Shown piece after piece: positions 8,190 to 17,180 of a stretch of 64,000 nucleotides of DNA. The stretch comes from an uncultured Dialister sp. GTDB taxonomy: Bacteria; Bacillota; Negativicutes; Veillonellales; Dialisteraceae. The notes below the pieces were generated by a model. It made no database searches and was not told where the DNA came from. It worked only from the letters and a program-made list of their open reading frames with translations. A program made the position numbers and the translations under genes. The stretch spans positions 123,452 through 187,451 of the forward strand of contig UQJW01000003.1 of the NCBI GenBank assembly GCA_900541485.1, written 5' to 3'. How positions within the stretch are numbered: the stretch's first letter is position 1; each line of letters opens with the position of its first letter.

Positions 8190-10346
8190 ATGGATGCATT
8201 GATACGCATTGCATTGGCAGGAAATCCGAACTGCGGTAAAACAACGCTGTTTAACGAACTGACCGGAAGCTCCCAGTATGTGGGAAACTGGCCGGGCGTA
8301 ACGGTGGATAAGAAAGACGGAAAATGGAAAGGAAATAAAGAAGTTATTATCCAGGATTTACCAGGAATTTATTCTTTATCCCCTTATTCTCTGGAAGAAA
8401 AAGTAGCACGAAATTATCTCGTCAACGAGAAACCCGATGTGATTTTAAATATCATTGACGGGACCAATTTGGAACGTAACCTGTACCTGACGACCCAGCT
8501 GGTGGAAGTGGGAATCCCCGTTGTGGTAGCTGTGAATATGATGGATATTCTCAGGAAAAAAGGACAGTCCATTGACGTCAAAAAATTGGGAGAAAAATTA
8601 GGCTGCGAAGTGGTGGAAATCTCCGCCCTTATGGGAGATGGCTGCCAGGAAGCGGCACAGAAAGCGGTAGATTTGGCAAACCGCCACGAAGAAATACATC
8701 TTCCCGCTGTATTTACAGGCAGCGTAGAGCATGCCATCGCCCATATTGAAGAGGCGATATCCGATCAGGTAGAACCGCGTTTCCTAAGATGGTATGCCAT
8801 TAAACTCTTTGAACGGGACAATGATGCCACGGCCTTTCTTACTCTCGGAGATGAAGTAAAACGGCAGATAGAAGAGCATATCAAAGAAGCGGAAAAAGAA
8901 ATGGATGATGATGCGGAATCGGTCATTATCAACCAGAGATATGCTTATATTGCGAGCCTCATGGCAGAAAGAGGTATCCAAGTCAAAGACAAGCAGAAAA
9001 ATACTTTGTCCGATAAGATTGACCGGGTCGTGACAAACCGTATTCTTGCCCTTCCTATTTTCTTTGCCATTATCACACTCATGTATTATATTTCCGTCAC
9101 CACCCTGGGCGGTTGGATGACGGACTGGACAAATGATGTTTTCTTCGGCGAAATCGTAAATGATGCCGCTACGGAATTTATGGAAGGGATAGAAGCCCCC
9201 GATTGGCTGTCCGGACTCGTCATTGACGGTATTATCGGCGGTGTCGGAACCGTTCTCGGTTTCGTTCCCCAAATTCTTCTGATTTTCTTCTTTTTGTCCC
9301 TTTTGGAAGACTCCGGCTATATGGCGCGAGTTGCCTTCATTATGGACCGCATTTTCCGTAAATTCGGACTGTCGGGAAAATCTTTCATTCCTATAATTAT
9401 CGGTATGGGTTGCAGCGTTCCTGCCATTATGGCGACACGGACGATAGAAAATATACGGGACCGGCGGATGACGATAGCGCTCTGTTCGTTCATTCCCTGC
9501 TCCGCGAAGGCTGTCATTATTTCTATGGTGACTGCCACCTTCTTCCCCGACTCCGTACTTATGGCACCGTCCATGTACTTCCTCGGTATTGCCGTCATCG
9601 TATTCGGTGGTATTGCGTTAAAGAAAACGAATTTCTTTGCCGGTGATCCCGCACCGTTCATCATGGAACTTCCGGCATACCACATTCCTTCCATGAAGGG
9701 CGTGCTGCTCCACATGTGGGAACGGGCAAGAGCCTTCATTATCAAAGCGGGTACCATTATTTTCGTCATCTGCGTTATTATCTGGTTCTTTTCCAGCTTC
9801 GGTGCAGGTCTTGAAATGGTGGAAGATGTGGAAGATTCATTCCTTGCCGCTTTCGGACATATGGTTTCCTTTATCTTTGCTCCTCTCGGACTGGGTGACT
9901 GGAAAGGTGCGGTTGCCGTTATTTCTGCGGAAATGGCAAAAGAAGGTGCCATCGGTACACTTGCTGTTTTGAACGGCGTTGCTGAAGAAGCGGAAGATGC
10001 GGCTGTCATGGCGGGTATTGCCAGTATGTTCACACCGATAGCCGCTTTCTCCTACATGATTCTCAACCTGTTTGATCCGCCCTGCATCGTAGCGATGTCC
10101 ACCATTTGGCGTGAAATGGGAAGCAGAAAATGGGCCGTTTTTGCCATCACATTCCAGATTATTCTCGGATACTCCATGGCACTCGTTGCGTACAATCTTG
10201 GGAACTGGCTGTTCTACGGCGCTCCTTTCGGTGTAGGACAAGGAGTGGCCATCGTATTGTGCCTCATTGCTTTGTATTTCATCTTCCGGCCCGCACCTAA
10301 GGGAAATGATTTAGAAATCCCGAAAAATGTGGAAACGGAAAGATAA
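8190..10346 (+). CDS. feoB: Ferrous iron transporter FeoB
   Basis: 718 residues. The N-terminal G domain shows G1 GNPNCGKTT, the G3 region DLPGIYSLSPYSLEE, G4 NMMD and G5 SALMGDG; a helical GDI-like spacer follows, then a polytopic membrane part from about residue 280 with the paired gate segments (GCSVPAIMATRTI and FIPCSAKAVI). FeoB imports Fe2+ across the inner membrane under GTP control. The ATG at 8190 has AAGGA 6 nt upstream; an in-frame TTG at 8199 behind AAGGAG would give a start (IRIALAGNPNCGKTT) closer to most homologues, so the first three residues are uncertain. Confidence 0.97.
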   Translation: MDALIRIALAGNPNCGKTTLFNELTGSSQYVGNWPGVTVDKKDGKWKGNKEVIIQDLPGIYSLSPYSLEEKVARNYLVNEKPDVILNIIDGTNLERNLYLTTQLVEVGIPVVVAVNMMDILRKKGQSIDVKKLGEKLGCEVVEISALMGDGCQEAAQKAVDLANRHEEIHLPAVFTGSVEHAIAHIEEAISDQVEPRFLRWYAIKLFERDNDATAFLTLGDEVKRQIEEHIKEAEKEMDDDAESVIINQRYAYIASLMAERGIQVKDKQKNTLSDKIDRVVTNRILALPIFFAIITLMYYISVTTLGGWMTDWTNDVFFGEIVNDAATEFMEGIEAPDWLSGLVIDGIIGGVGTVLGFVPQILLIFFFLSLLEDSGYMARVAFIMDRIFRKFGLSGKSFIPIIIGMGCSVPAIMATRTIENIRDRRMTIALCSFIPCSAKAVIISMVTATFFPDSVLMAPSMYFLGIAVIVFGGIALKKTNFFAGDPAPFIMELPAYHIPSMKGVLLHMWERARAFIIKAGTIIFVICVIIWFFSSFGAGLEMVEDVEDSFLAAFGHMVSFIFAPLGLGDWKGAVAVISAEMAKEGAIGTLAVLNGVAEEAEDAAVMAGIASMFTPIAAFSYMILNLFDPPCIVAMSTIWREMGSRKWAVFAITFQIILGYSMALVAYNLGNWLFYGAPFGVGQGVAIVLCLIALYFIFRPAPKGNDLEIPKNVETER

Positions 10347-10376
10347 TCAAGTCTGTAAGATAAGAAAGGAGAACGT

Positions 10377-10577
10377 ATGAATATCACGTCCTGGCTGGTC
10401 ACTCTTGTCGTGGCCGTGCTGTTTTTACTGGCACTGCGGTATGCGTGCAAAACCCTTTTCGGAAACCGGGGCTGCGGCTGTCATGGCGGAGATTCCGGTT
10501 GCTCCTGCTGTCAGGGAGGTTGCTCCTGCTGCGCATCCTGCAAAGGACATTGCAGCGGGGGAAATCTGAAGAAATAA
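10377..10577 (+). CDS. FeoB-associated Cys-rich membrane protein
   Basis: 66 residues: one N-terminal membrane helix (SWLVTLVVAVLFLLALRY) and a Gly/Cys-rich tail with 11 cysteines arranged as GCGC, CSCC, CSCC and C.GHC. This matches the small Cys-rich protein often encoded after feoB, presumed to handle Fe2+ at the membrane, though its biochemical role is not established. It lies 30 bp behind feoB with AAAGGAG before the ATG, and a terminator follows. Confidence 0.88.
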   Translation: MNITSWLVTLVVAVLFLLALRYACKTLFGNRGCGCHGGDSGCSCCQGGCSCCASCKGHCSGGNLKK

Positions 10578-10591
10578 AATTATGCAAAATA

Positions 10592-10632
10592 AAAAAGCTC
10601 CCTCTCCGTAAAAAGAGAGGAGCTTTTTTTAT
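10592..10632. terminator. Bidirectional terminator between feo operon and yitT-like gene
   Basis: AAAAGCTCC-CTCTC and GAGAG-GAGCTTTTTTT form a long stem with A and T runs on either side, serving both convergent units. Confidence 0.8.
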
Positions 10633-11621
10633 TTGTTTTTATGGTGTGCCGATTCCTGCTCCATTTCCCAAGTCCAGGCATGGGTGGGGGTCATCCGGCC
10701 GTCTTCGTCCAAAGTGTACCGTGTCGAATCGGGAATGTTCGGCATAATCGGTTTTGTAAAGCCCCGGCCGATGACGTCTGTCGTATTCACGATGAAAAGA
10801 AAGGCGTGGGGATCGACCGTTTCTATATGATGACGGAGCTTTGTGATTTCCCGCAAATTGACAATGGCGAAAACGATTTTTTTGTCCTGTCCGCTGAAAG
10901 CACCCTGTCCGTATAAAAGCGTCGCCCCGTGATGGATATTTCTGAGAATCGTATCCGCCACTTCCAGCGGTTTGTCGGAAACGATAAATGCCGCTTTCCG
11001 CTGGGCAAAGCCGATGACGATACGGGAAGAAACGGTGGCATTGATGTACATGCAGATTAAAGTACAGATGGCAGGCTCGAGTGTAAAAATCCAGACACTC
11101 GACATGATGATAATGAAATTAATGGCAAAAACGACATAGCCGATTTCCAGATTGTAACATTTTTTGATAATGGCACCGACTACATCAAAGCCGCCCGTGC
11201 TGGAATTGTAACGGTACAAAATCCCCATAGCGACGCCGATAATCACGCCGCCCGATAAAGCGGAAGTGAGCGGATCTTTTACGACGGCCCATTCCGACAT
11301 GAAAGCGGTGAGATCGACGAAAATGGAAAGCATGACCGTGCCGAAAATGCTGATGACCGTATAAAAGCGGCCCATGTATTTCAATGAAAGATATAAAATA
11401 GGAAGATTCAGTACCATATTCGTGATTCCGATAGGGAGACCGAAGAGATAGTACAAAATCATCGCCACCCCGGTCAGACCGCTTGCCAGAAAGTGGTGGG
11501 GGACGAGAAATAAATTGACACCTACGGAAAAAATAAAAGAACCGATAACGGTAATTGCCAAAATAAAGAAAAAACGCTGCAGAAAGACAGGATCTTTACA
11601 GCGGTTGATAATATAGCCCAA
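10629..11621 (-). CDS. YitT-family membrane protein (DUF161/DUF2179)
   Basis: 330 residues: five or six membrane helices in the first 200 residues (FFFILAITVIGSFIFSVGVN, LASGLTGVAMILYYLFG, then SSTGGFDVVGAII, typical of YitT) and a soluble C-terminal DUF2179 ferredoxin-like domain (about 215-305). The family is widespread in Firmicutes without settled function. AAGGAGG at 11636-11630 points to a TTG start at 11621, 8 nt away; the longer frame to 11663 lacks a ribosome binding site. The C-terminus ends in a His-rich tail (ESAHHKNK). Confidence 0.88.
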   Translation of the reverse strand: MGYIINRCKDPVFLQRFFFILAITVIGSFIFSVGVNLFLVPHHFLASGLTGVAMILYYLFGLPIGITNMVLNLPILYLSLKYMGRFYTVISIFGTVMLSIFVDLTAFMSEWAVVKDPLTSALSGGVIIGVAMGILYRYNSSTGGFDVVGAIIKKCYNLEIGYVVFAINFIIIMSSVWIFTLEPAICTLICMYINATVSSRIVIGFAQRKAAFIVSDKPLEVADTILRNIHHGATLLYGQGAFSGQDKKIVFAIVNLREITKLRHHIETVDPHAFLFIVNTTDVIGRGFTKPIMPNIPDSTRYTLDEDGRMTPTHAWTWEMEQESAHHKNK

Positions 11622-11730
11622 TGAAACAGCCTCCTTATAACTCTGTAAGCCCGGGAGAATCAAACCCGCTCTTGTGACCCATTATAGCATTTCAGACAGG
11701 AAAATACAGAGAAAAATTCTTTTGGCAAAT

Positions 11731-11757
11731 AAAAAACTCCGCCGTTGAAAGCGGAGC
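11731..11757 (-). terminator. Terminator after the radical SAM gene
   Basis: GCTCCGC-N8-GCGGAG stem followed on the minus strand by T6, directly behind the stop of the radical SAM gene. Confidence 0.8.
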
Positions 11758-11762
11758 CTTTC

Positions 11763-12674
11763 TTATTTTGTAAAATCGTGATTATAGATATCCCAGTTTT
11801 TCATCTGTTTCAGGATGAGAATGCTCTTGTCGATATCCTCGAGGAGCTGTTCCTTATCCCGCGGCAATGTCGCTGCCAGGCGGATATAATTGGAAACATG
11901 GTTGCTCCGGAAAATCATATGCTCGCTTTCCGGTAAATCCACATGCTCCATGATGAGCTTCAATTCTTCCATCAGCTGGGCCGGTGTGAGCGGGTGGAAC
12001 TCGCCCCGTTCAAACTGCTCCTTCAATTCACTGCCCCGGTAGAGCATAAGTGACAGAGCGGACAGCATGGTCGGCTTGATTTCATTGATGGCATGCGCCG
12101 TAGCCAAAGCGTGGCGTGTACTTCCTTCCTTGCCTGCAATGCCGAGGATAATCATAATGGAAAGTTTCATACCTGCGGCGATGACCCGTTTTCCCGCCTC
12201 GATAGACTGCTTATCATTGACCCCTTTCCGTATATCCTTGAGAGTCTGTGCATCTCCACTTTCCATTCCGTAGTAAAGAAGAGCCAGACCCGCCCGGCGG
12301 AGCTCCGTCAATTCTTCCACGGACTTTGCCAGAATATCCCGCGGTGCGGCGTAAGAAGATACACGCTCCAGATTGGGGAAATATTTCTTCAAAACAGCTA
12401 AAATATTCAGCAGCCGTTCCGTCGGCAATACCAGTGCGTCCCCGTCGGCGAGAAATACACGGCGGACCCCTTCCGCATCGGTGGAATAGGCCATGGCAAT
12501 CTGCCGCATGATTTGATCGTCCGAGAGTTTTTCAAACTTGACACCTCTGTACATATTGCAATAGGTACAACTGTTGTGCGCACATCCGCGGGTGACACGG
12601 AGAATAAAGCTTTCCGCTTCACTGGGCGGACGAAAAACAGGAGTGTCATAGTCATCAAAAAACATACCGTACAT
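11763..12674 (-). CDS. Radical SAM protein with CX4CX2C cluster motif
   Basis: 303 residues. The [4Fe-4S]/SAM motif reads RGCAHNSCTYCNMY, that is CX4CX2C rather than the usual CX3CX2C; a subfamily of small Elp3/MiaB-like radical SAM proteins has this spacing. Later motifs fit the fold: FLADGDALVL, SSYAAPRDIL, and LLYYGMESGDAQTL (the 'GxES' strand). No additional cluster-binding C-terminal domain is seen. AAGGAAGG precedes the ATG at 12674; the ATG at 12692 lies upstream of that site and is rejected. The substrate is unknown and the gene stands alone. Confidence 0.85.
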   Translation of the reverse strand: MYGMFFDDYDTPVFRPPSEAESFILRVTRGCAHNSCTYCNMYRGVKFEKLSDDQIMRQIAMAYSTDAEGVRRVFLADGDALVLPTERLLNILAVLKKYFPNLERVSSYAAPRDILAKSVEELTELRRAGLALLYYGMESGDAQTLKDIRKGVNDKQSIEAGKRVIAAGMKLSIMIILGIAGKEGSTRHALATAHAINEIKPTMLSALSLMLYRGSELKEQFERGEFHPLTPAQLMEELKLIMEHVDLPESEHMIFRSNHVSNYIRLAATLPRDKEQLLEDIDKSILILKQMKNWDIYNHDFTK

Positions 12675-12855
12675 ATGAATTCCTTCCTTCATTTTTTACA
12701 ATTTACATCGAAAATATTCGTTCAACTAAATTATAATAGAAATAAAAAATAATTACAACTAAAATATTCGATACAGAACTATTTGATATTCATGATTCGA
12801 AAGAAAGCATGAAAAGAATGATATAATAGAAAAAATATAAATTTGAGGACAGGAA

Positions 12856-13713
12856 ATGATTACGGAAAAAGCATTTGCCAAAATTAATTTGACTCTTTCC
12901 GTCGGGGAAAAACGGAAAGACGGCTATCATGATATAGACAGTGTCATGCACAGTATTTCCCTGCATGACAAAATTACATTGGAAAAAAGCGGAGAAATCT
13001 CCCTTTCCGTCACAAAAGGAAGCGCCCCGTCAGGACAAGAAAACCTCATGTGGAAAGCGGCGGAATTGTTTTTTGCGGAAACCGGGATTTCCGGCGGCGT
13101 CCGCATGGAACTGGAAAAGCATATTCCCGCACAGGCAGGCCTCGGCGGCGGCTCCTCCGATGCGGCGGCAGTGCTGCGCGGACTGAACCGCCTGATGAAA
13201 ACGGGACTTTCCGCAGAAGAGCTTTCGGATATGGGAAAACGAATCGGCGCAGACGTTCCTTTCTGTATCACCGGCGGCTGCTGCCGTTGCCGGGGTATCG
13301 GAGAAAAGCTGACGAAAGTACCGGGGTGGAACGGATTGCCCCTCGTCATTGTCCGTCCCCCTGTGGCGGTAGAAACAGGAAAAGCCTATGCCGTTCTTGA
13401 TAGAGCGGAGAAACAAACCGGAAATAAGACAGACGCCTGTATCCGTGCTGTGGAAGAGAAGGACAGAAAAAAACTGGCGGAAAACCTTTCTAACGATTTT
13501 GAAAAAGCACTTTTTGCAGAAGAACCGGTGCTGGAAGAAACATCACGCCGTTTGGCATTATTTTCCCGTCCCCTTCTCATGACAGGCTCGGGATCCGCCT
13601 TTTTCGTCATAGCGGAAAGCCGGGCAGACAGGAAACGCCTGGCGGAAGAAATAAAAAAAGAAGGCCCCGGCCTGTTTATCGCGGAAGCGGAAACAAAAAC
13701 GGACATAGGCTGA
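12856..13713 (+). CDS. ispE: 4-diphosphocytidyl-2-C-methyl-D-erythritol kinase
   Basis: 285 residues, GHMP kinase family. It phosphorylates CDP-methylerythritol in the MEP isoprenoid pathway. Motifs: AFAKINLTLSVGEKRKDGYHDI at the N-terminus (substrate site), the ATP loop PAQAGLGGGSSDAAAVLRGL, and MTGSGSAFFVI near the C-terminus. GAGGACAG precedes the ATG, and a TATAAT box lies about 30 bp upstream. It is monocistronic, with a bidirectional terminator behind it. In the 180-bp gap upstream the string AAAATATTCG occurs twice, of unknown meaning. Confidence 0.95.
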   Translation: MITEKAFAKINLTLSVGEKRKDGYHDIDSVMHSISLHDKITLEKSGEISLSVTKGSAPSGQENLMWKAAELFFAETGISGGVRMELEKHIPAQAGLGGGSSDAAAVLRGLNRLMKTGLSAEELSDMGKRIGADVPFCITGGCCRCRGIGEKLTKVPGWNGLPLVIVRPPVAVETGKAYAVLDRAEKQTGNKTDACIRAVEEKDRKKLAENLSNDFEKALFAEEPVLEETSRRLALFSRPLLMTGSGSAFFVIAESRADRKRLAEEIKKEGPGLFIAEAETKTDIG

Positions 13714-13757
13714 TTGTCTTTTCAGTTTCATAAAAAACGATACGGATTCAAGCATAA

Positions 13758-13794
13758 GAAAAAAGCCTGCACACCGGAATGTGAAGGCTTTTTG
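13758..13794. terminator. Bidirectional terminator between ispE and the porin gene
   Basis: AAAAAGCCT and AGGCTTTTT stem; the long loop contains CACACC/GTG pairing. It serves both convergent genes. Confidence 0.75.
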
Positions 13795-13807
13795 TATTTC
13801 AAAAATT

Positions 13808-15628
13808 TTATTTGATATAAGCGGTCGCTTTCAGTAAGAACATATTGTCCATCTTTTTGCCGCCCATATCCGTAGCATTAAATCCGTAGTTCGCTTCAAT
13901 AATAAGACCCTTCATCGGAACATACTGCGCTTTGGCAAGGAAGAATTTCGCACCGCCGAACTTGACATGGTCATTGGACTTGTCACCGTCCGTAAGAGCG
14001 TCCATTTTATCGGCAAAGTAAGCGGGCATTTTTCCCAGCCCGTTCCAGTTTTGGTAGATATGTCCCATGTACTGGTCGGCGATGTCATTTCCCGAACCTC
14101 CGAAATACGTACCGGCCTGGCTGTATACATAGTCAAGACCGAAGGAATAAGATTTCGGTTTCAGTACAGAGGCATGACCGTAAGAAACGCCGTAATTGTA
14201 AGAGTAAGGCCGTTCGTTATTCAAAGGCAACTTGCAGAGATTCTTTACAAATTCACCGTGGAGATTCCACTGCGGCGTGATATCATAAGACCCTGCAAAC
14301 CCGTAAGCCTTTGTAATATGTCCGACAGGACCGACCGCTTTCAAACCGTATGCATGGAATTCCCATTTTTCGGGAACCTTGTAAATATAAGACGCATAGA
14401 CCGCCGGTACATCCTCATCAGCGCCCCAATCCATCACGACATCTTTGCCCATCGGATACAGAACATCGGTGGCAGGATTGTAATACATCGTTCCCCCGGA
14501 TACAAGTTTCTTTAAATCCATAGCGCCTAATTTAGTACCGACTGCCTGTCCCAGTGTAGGATTTTGCGCAGAAATCAGATTGACAATAGTTTTCAGGTTT
14601 CTATCCAGTTCAAAAAGATTTTTACTGCTGTTGATCATTCCTTTAGCCTGATTCAATAAACCGCCCAATGCAGGATTTTGGGCAACCGCATCGGCAACTA
14701 CTTTATTCGTGGAAAGTTCATTCATCAGACGGCTTTTGGCGATAGGCATGACTTCCACACCGTGCATCATCGGACCTGTGTAGTCATAATTGATATTCGT
14801 AGCCCGGCCGTAAGCAAGTGTCAGGTGTCCGCCCTTCACATAATCGCCGAATTGCAGGAAAGCACCTTTGAACTCACCGTCATACGTATAGCCCGTTACT
14901 CCCATCTTGACAGGGAACTGGCCGATGCCGATCAGATTTTTTGTCGGTCCCATCGGAAGTTTTTCCGTATCCTGCTTTTTGCCGAATTGGTAAGTGACGA
15001 AAAGTCTGTTCAGATGTACGCCGCCGTCTTCATGACCGCCCCGCACGGATGTGGAGCCGTCCTTATTGTAATTCAATTTATTTACATCATATAACTCGTT
15101 TCCGTTCATGGAAATACGAGTCTGGAGCTGGCCGTATACATAACTTCTGTCATTCACATGAGTCAGTGTATTTAAACGAACCCTGGCACCCGTTTCAAAA
15201 TGCCTCTCTTTTTTATCCTTGAAAATATTATCATACCGGTTTACACCATGCACACGAAGCTCCGTAATCAAAGACGTCCGGCCCGTTTTCTTCTCCAATG
15301 CGGCGACACGGACACCCAGATCGGTAAGCTCATCTTTATACTCCCCGGCGAGCTTGCCGACTACCGCCTGCTGCTCTGCCGACAGACGGTCGCTCTTGGC
15401 CATCAATCTGGCCACCACCTGCGCCAATTCATAACGGGTGAGATGTTTGTTTCCGCGGAATGTTCCGTCCGGATATCCCTCTATGATATTTTGATCGGAT
15501 AAAGAACTGATTGCCTGATAAGCCCAGGAATCAGTGTCCACATCAGAAAACGGATTGGCTGCCGAAACCGTAAGAGTCATTCCTGCAAAAAAAGAAACGA
15601 CAGCGGCTTTTAATACAAAACGATTCAT
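13808..15628 (-). CDS. OmpM-type SLH-domain outer-membrane porin
   Basis: 606 residues. A signal peptide (MNRFVLKAAVVSFFAGMTLT, cleaved near SAANP) leads into one SLH domain (about 25-80: FSDVDTDSWAYQAISSL, IIEGYPDGTFRGNKHLTRYE), then a coiled coil (about 85-115), then a long beta-rich region with alternating aromatics ending in ATAYIK, typical of a barrel C-terminus. This is the architecture of Negativicute OmpM proteins, which tether the outer membrane to polyamine-modified peptidoglycan and act as porins. AAGGAGAG precedes the ATG at 15628; an extended frame to 15682 would add 18 residues before the signal peptide and is rejected. This gene is the strongest evidence for a diderm Firmicute. 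Confidence 0.92.
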   Translation of the reverse strand: MNRFVLKAAVVSFFAGMTLTVSAANPFSDVDTDSWAYQAISSLSDQNIIEGYPDGTFRGNKHLTRYELAQVVARLMAKSDRLSAEQQAVVGKLAGEYKDELTDLGVRVAALEKKTGRTSLITELRVHGVNRYDNIFKDKKERHFETGARVRLNTLTHVNDRSYVYGQLQTRISMNGNELYDVNKLNYNKDGSTSVRGGHEDGGVHLNRLFVTYQFGKKQDTEKLPMGPTKNLIGIGQFPVKMGVTGYTYDGEFKGAFLQFGDYVKGGHLTLAYGRATNINYDYTGPMMHGVEVMPIAKSRLMNELSTNKVVADAVAQNPALGGLLNQAKGMINSSKNLFELDRNLKTIVNLISAQNPTLGQAVGTKLGAMDLKKLVSGGTMYYNPATDVLYPMGKDVVMDWGADEDVPAVYASYIYKVPEKWEFHAYGLKAVGPVGHITKAYGFAGSYDITPQWNLHGEFVKNLCKLPLNNERPYSYNYGVSYGHASVLKPKSYSFGLDYVYSQAGTYFGGSGNDIADQYMGHIYQNWNGLGKMPAYFADKMDALTDGDKSNDHVKFGGAKFFLAKAQYVPMKGLIIEANYGFNATDMGGKKMDNMFLLKATAYIK

Positions 15629-15737
15629 CTTGAAAGCTCTCCTTATACGGCCTGTTGAGAAAAAAGAAATCTCTACCGCCATAAAAATAAAACAAAAAAT
15701 AATAAAATGATTGAAAAATATTTTTTAAAACTGTGCA

Positions 15738-15767
15738 ATTATACCGTATACCGTTTTGATTTGTCAA
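15738..15767 (-). promoter_or_regulatory. Strong promoter of the porin gene
   Basis: TTGACA (15767-15762), 18-bp spacer, TATAAT (15743-15738) on the minus strand. The inferred leader is about 100 nt, consistent with a highly expressed surface protein. Confidence 0.75.
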
Positions 15768-15895
15768 TAGATTATACCGGCAGGAAATAAAGGCAATGAC
15801 AGAAGAAAATGAAAAGTAATCGTAATGGGAAAATAAAAAAAGAGGCCGAAACCTCTTTGAAGACACAAAATGAAAAAACAAACAAATTTCCGGAA

Positions 15896-16408
15896 TTATT
15901 TATTTTTTACCAATCCTGTTTGGAAAAGATGAATTCCCTTAAGAACGACAAAAGCAATCACGCACCCCGCGCCGCAGGAAACGGCAAAAAGAGACACATA
16001 GAAAAAAGCACCTTTTGTCGAACCCATAAAAAGAGAAGCCACAGGATAAGACACAAGACCGCCCAAAAGAGAAGTCCCCACAAACTCGCCGAGCACTGCT
16101 GCCCATAACTTACCGGTATGCTTGTAAAGATATCCCGAAAGAAAAGCACCTATCATAGAACCGGGAAAAGCCAGAAGCGAACCGGAGCCGATGATATTCC
16201 GGATCAGCGAAGTCGTAAAAGCGGCAGACACACCGTACCGCGTACCGCAAAGAACGGCAAGAAAAATATTGATCATATGCTGCAAGGGAAAAGCACGGCT
16301 GACACCTAAAGGAAAAGAAAATACGGGAGAAAGCAAGACCCCCGCCGCCGCCAAAAGTGCCGCAAAAATCCATTTCTGTAAATCTGTCTGACGAGTATTC
16401 GGAAACAT
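15896..16408 (-). CDS. thiW: ThiW-like ECF transporter S component (thiazole uptake)
   Basis: 170 residues, about five membrane helices. The order PLGVSRAFPLQHMINIFLAVLCG, GSGSLLAFPGSMIGAFLSGYLY and VASLFMGS matches ThiW, the substrate-specific subunit thought to bring a hydroxyethylthiazole precursor to an energy-coupling-factor transporter. AGGAGGTC lies before the ATG. No TPP riboswitch elements are visible in the 170-bp gap upstream, although ThiW genes are often under one, so regulation differs or the gene is constitutive. ECF A and T components are not in this window. Confidence 0.82.
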   Translation of the reverse strand: MFPNTRQTDLQKWIFAALLAAAGVLLSPVFSFPLGVSRAFPLQHMINIFLAVLCGTRYGVSAAFTTSLIRNIIGSGSLLAFPGSMIGAFLSGYLYKHTGKLWAAVLGEFVGTSLLGGLVSYPVASLFMGSTKGAFFYVSLFAVSCGAGCVIAFVVLKGIHLFQTGLVKNK

Positions 16409-16513
16409 AAAAAGACCTCCTTTAATTCTTTTTTATGATAGCACAACCGGGAAAAATAATTAAAGCAAAAAATAAAAAAATATAAAAATAATCAAGACGC
16501 GAAAAAAGAATTC

Positions 16514-16542
16514 TTTACATCGAGAAATATCTATTGTATAAT
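16514..16542 (+). promoter_or_regulatory. trxA promoter
   Basis: TTTACA (16514-16519), 17-bp spacer, TATAAT (16537-16542). The string ATCGAGAA occurs in the spacer (from 16519) and again just downstream of the -10 (from 16547), a direct repeat that could bind a regulator. Confidence 0.7.
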
Positions 16543-16587
16543 ATATATCGAGAACATTAGATATAAAAACACAAAGGAGAGATGACA

Positions 16588-16917
16588 ATGATTAAAGATC
16601 TTACTTCAGCCGGCGATTTTGCAAAAGAAATTGCGAACCACAAAGGATACGCCCTCATAGACTTCTGGGCGACCTGGTGCCAGCCGTGCCGCATGATGAG
16701 CCCCGTTCTGGAAAGCGCGGAAAAAGAATTGGGTGAAACCATTAACTTTTGCAAAGTAAATGTAGATGAACAGCAGGAAATGGCAAGCCAATTTGACATT
16801 ATGTCCATTCCCACACTGGTTATCTTCAAAGACGGAAAAGAAATAAAACGTCTGTCCGGCTACCGCCCGCTCGACGATTTCCTGGCATCATTAAAAGAAA
16901 TCACAACAGAAGCATAA
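16588..16917 (+). CDS. trxA: Thioredoxin
   Basis: 109 residues. The active site reads ATWCQPCRMMSPV, with Gln in the position that is Gly in most thioredoxins (WCGPC), a change likely to shift the redox potential. The remainder is standard: KVNVDEQQEMASQFDIMSIPTLVIF with the cis-Pro loop. Cytosolic disulfide reductant. GGAG at 16576-16579 is 8 nt from the ATG at 16588 and only 2 nt from the ATG at 16582, so the second start is preferred. Monocistronic, with its own promoter and terminator. Confidence 0.93.
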   Translation: MIKDLTSAGDFAKEIANHKGYALIDFWATWCQPCRMMSPVLESAEKELGETINFCKVNVDEQQEMASQFDIMSIPTLVIFKDGKEIKRLSGYRPLDDFLASLKEITTEA

Positions 16918-16923
16918 AAAATA

Positions 16924-16957
16924 AAAAAACTGCTCTTTAAGGAGAGCAGTTTTTTTG
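16924..16957 (+). terminator. Terminator of trxA
   Basis: AAAACTGCTCT-N6-AGAGCAGTTTTTTT, directly after the stop. Confidence 0.85.
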
Positions 16958-17042
16958 TGTCGTTTTACATTAAGGAAGAAAGAATTCATATTTTTTATGT
17001 GAGCTAAACCGAAAAATACTGAAATGACTCACACAAAAAAGC

Positions 17043-17080
17043 CGTTTCCGCGTGACTGGAAGCAAGAGAAAGCGGAAACG
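17043..17080. repeat. Inverted repeat in the trxA-lrgB gap
   Basis: CGTTTCCGC (17043-17051) and GCGGAAACG (17072-17080) are a perfect 9-bp inverted repeat with a 20-nt loop. A T7 run begins about 8 nt later, so it may act as a second plus-strand terminator. Confidence 0.5.
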
Positions 17081-17140
17081 TAAACGAGTTTTTTTACCAA
17101 GCGGATGGTATCTGTATTATTTACTTCCTTATTTCCAATA

Positions 17141-17166
17141 AAAAAGCGTACCTTGCGGGTACGTCT
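17141..17166 (-). terminator. Terminator of the lrgAB operon
   Basis: CGTACC-TTGC-GGGTACG stem followed on the minus strand by T6, 15 bp after the lrgB stop. Confidence 0.8.
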
Positions 17167-17180
17167 TTTCTTTTATTTTT

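Noticed and set aside
16409-16560. TPP riboswitch upstream of thiW
   Set aside because: No CTGAGA or ACCTGAT-type element in the leader.
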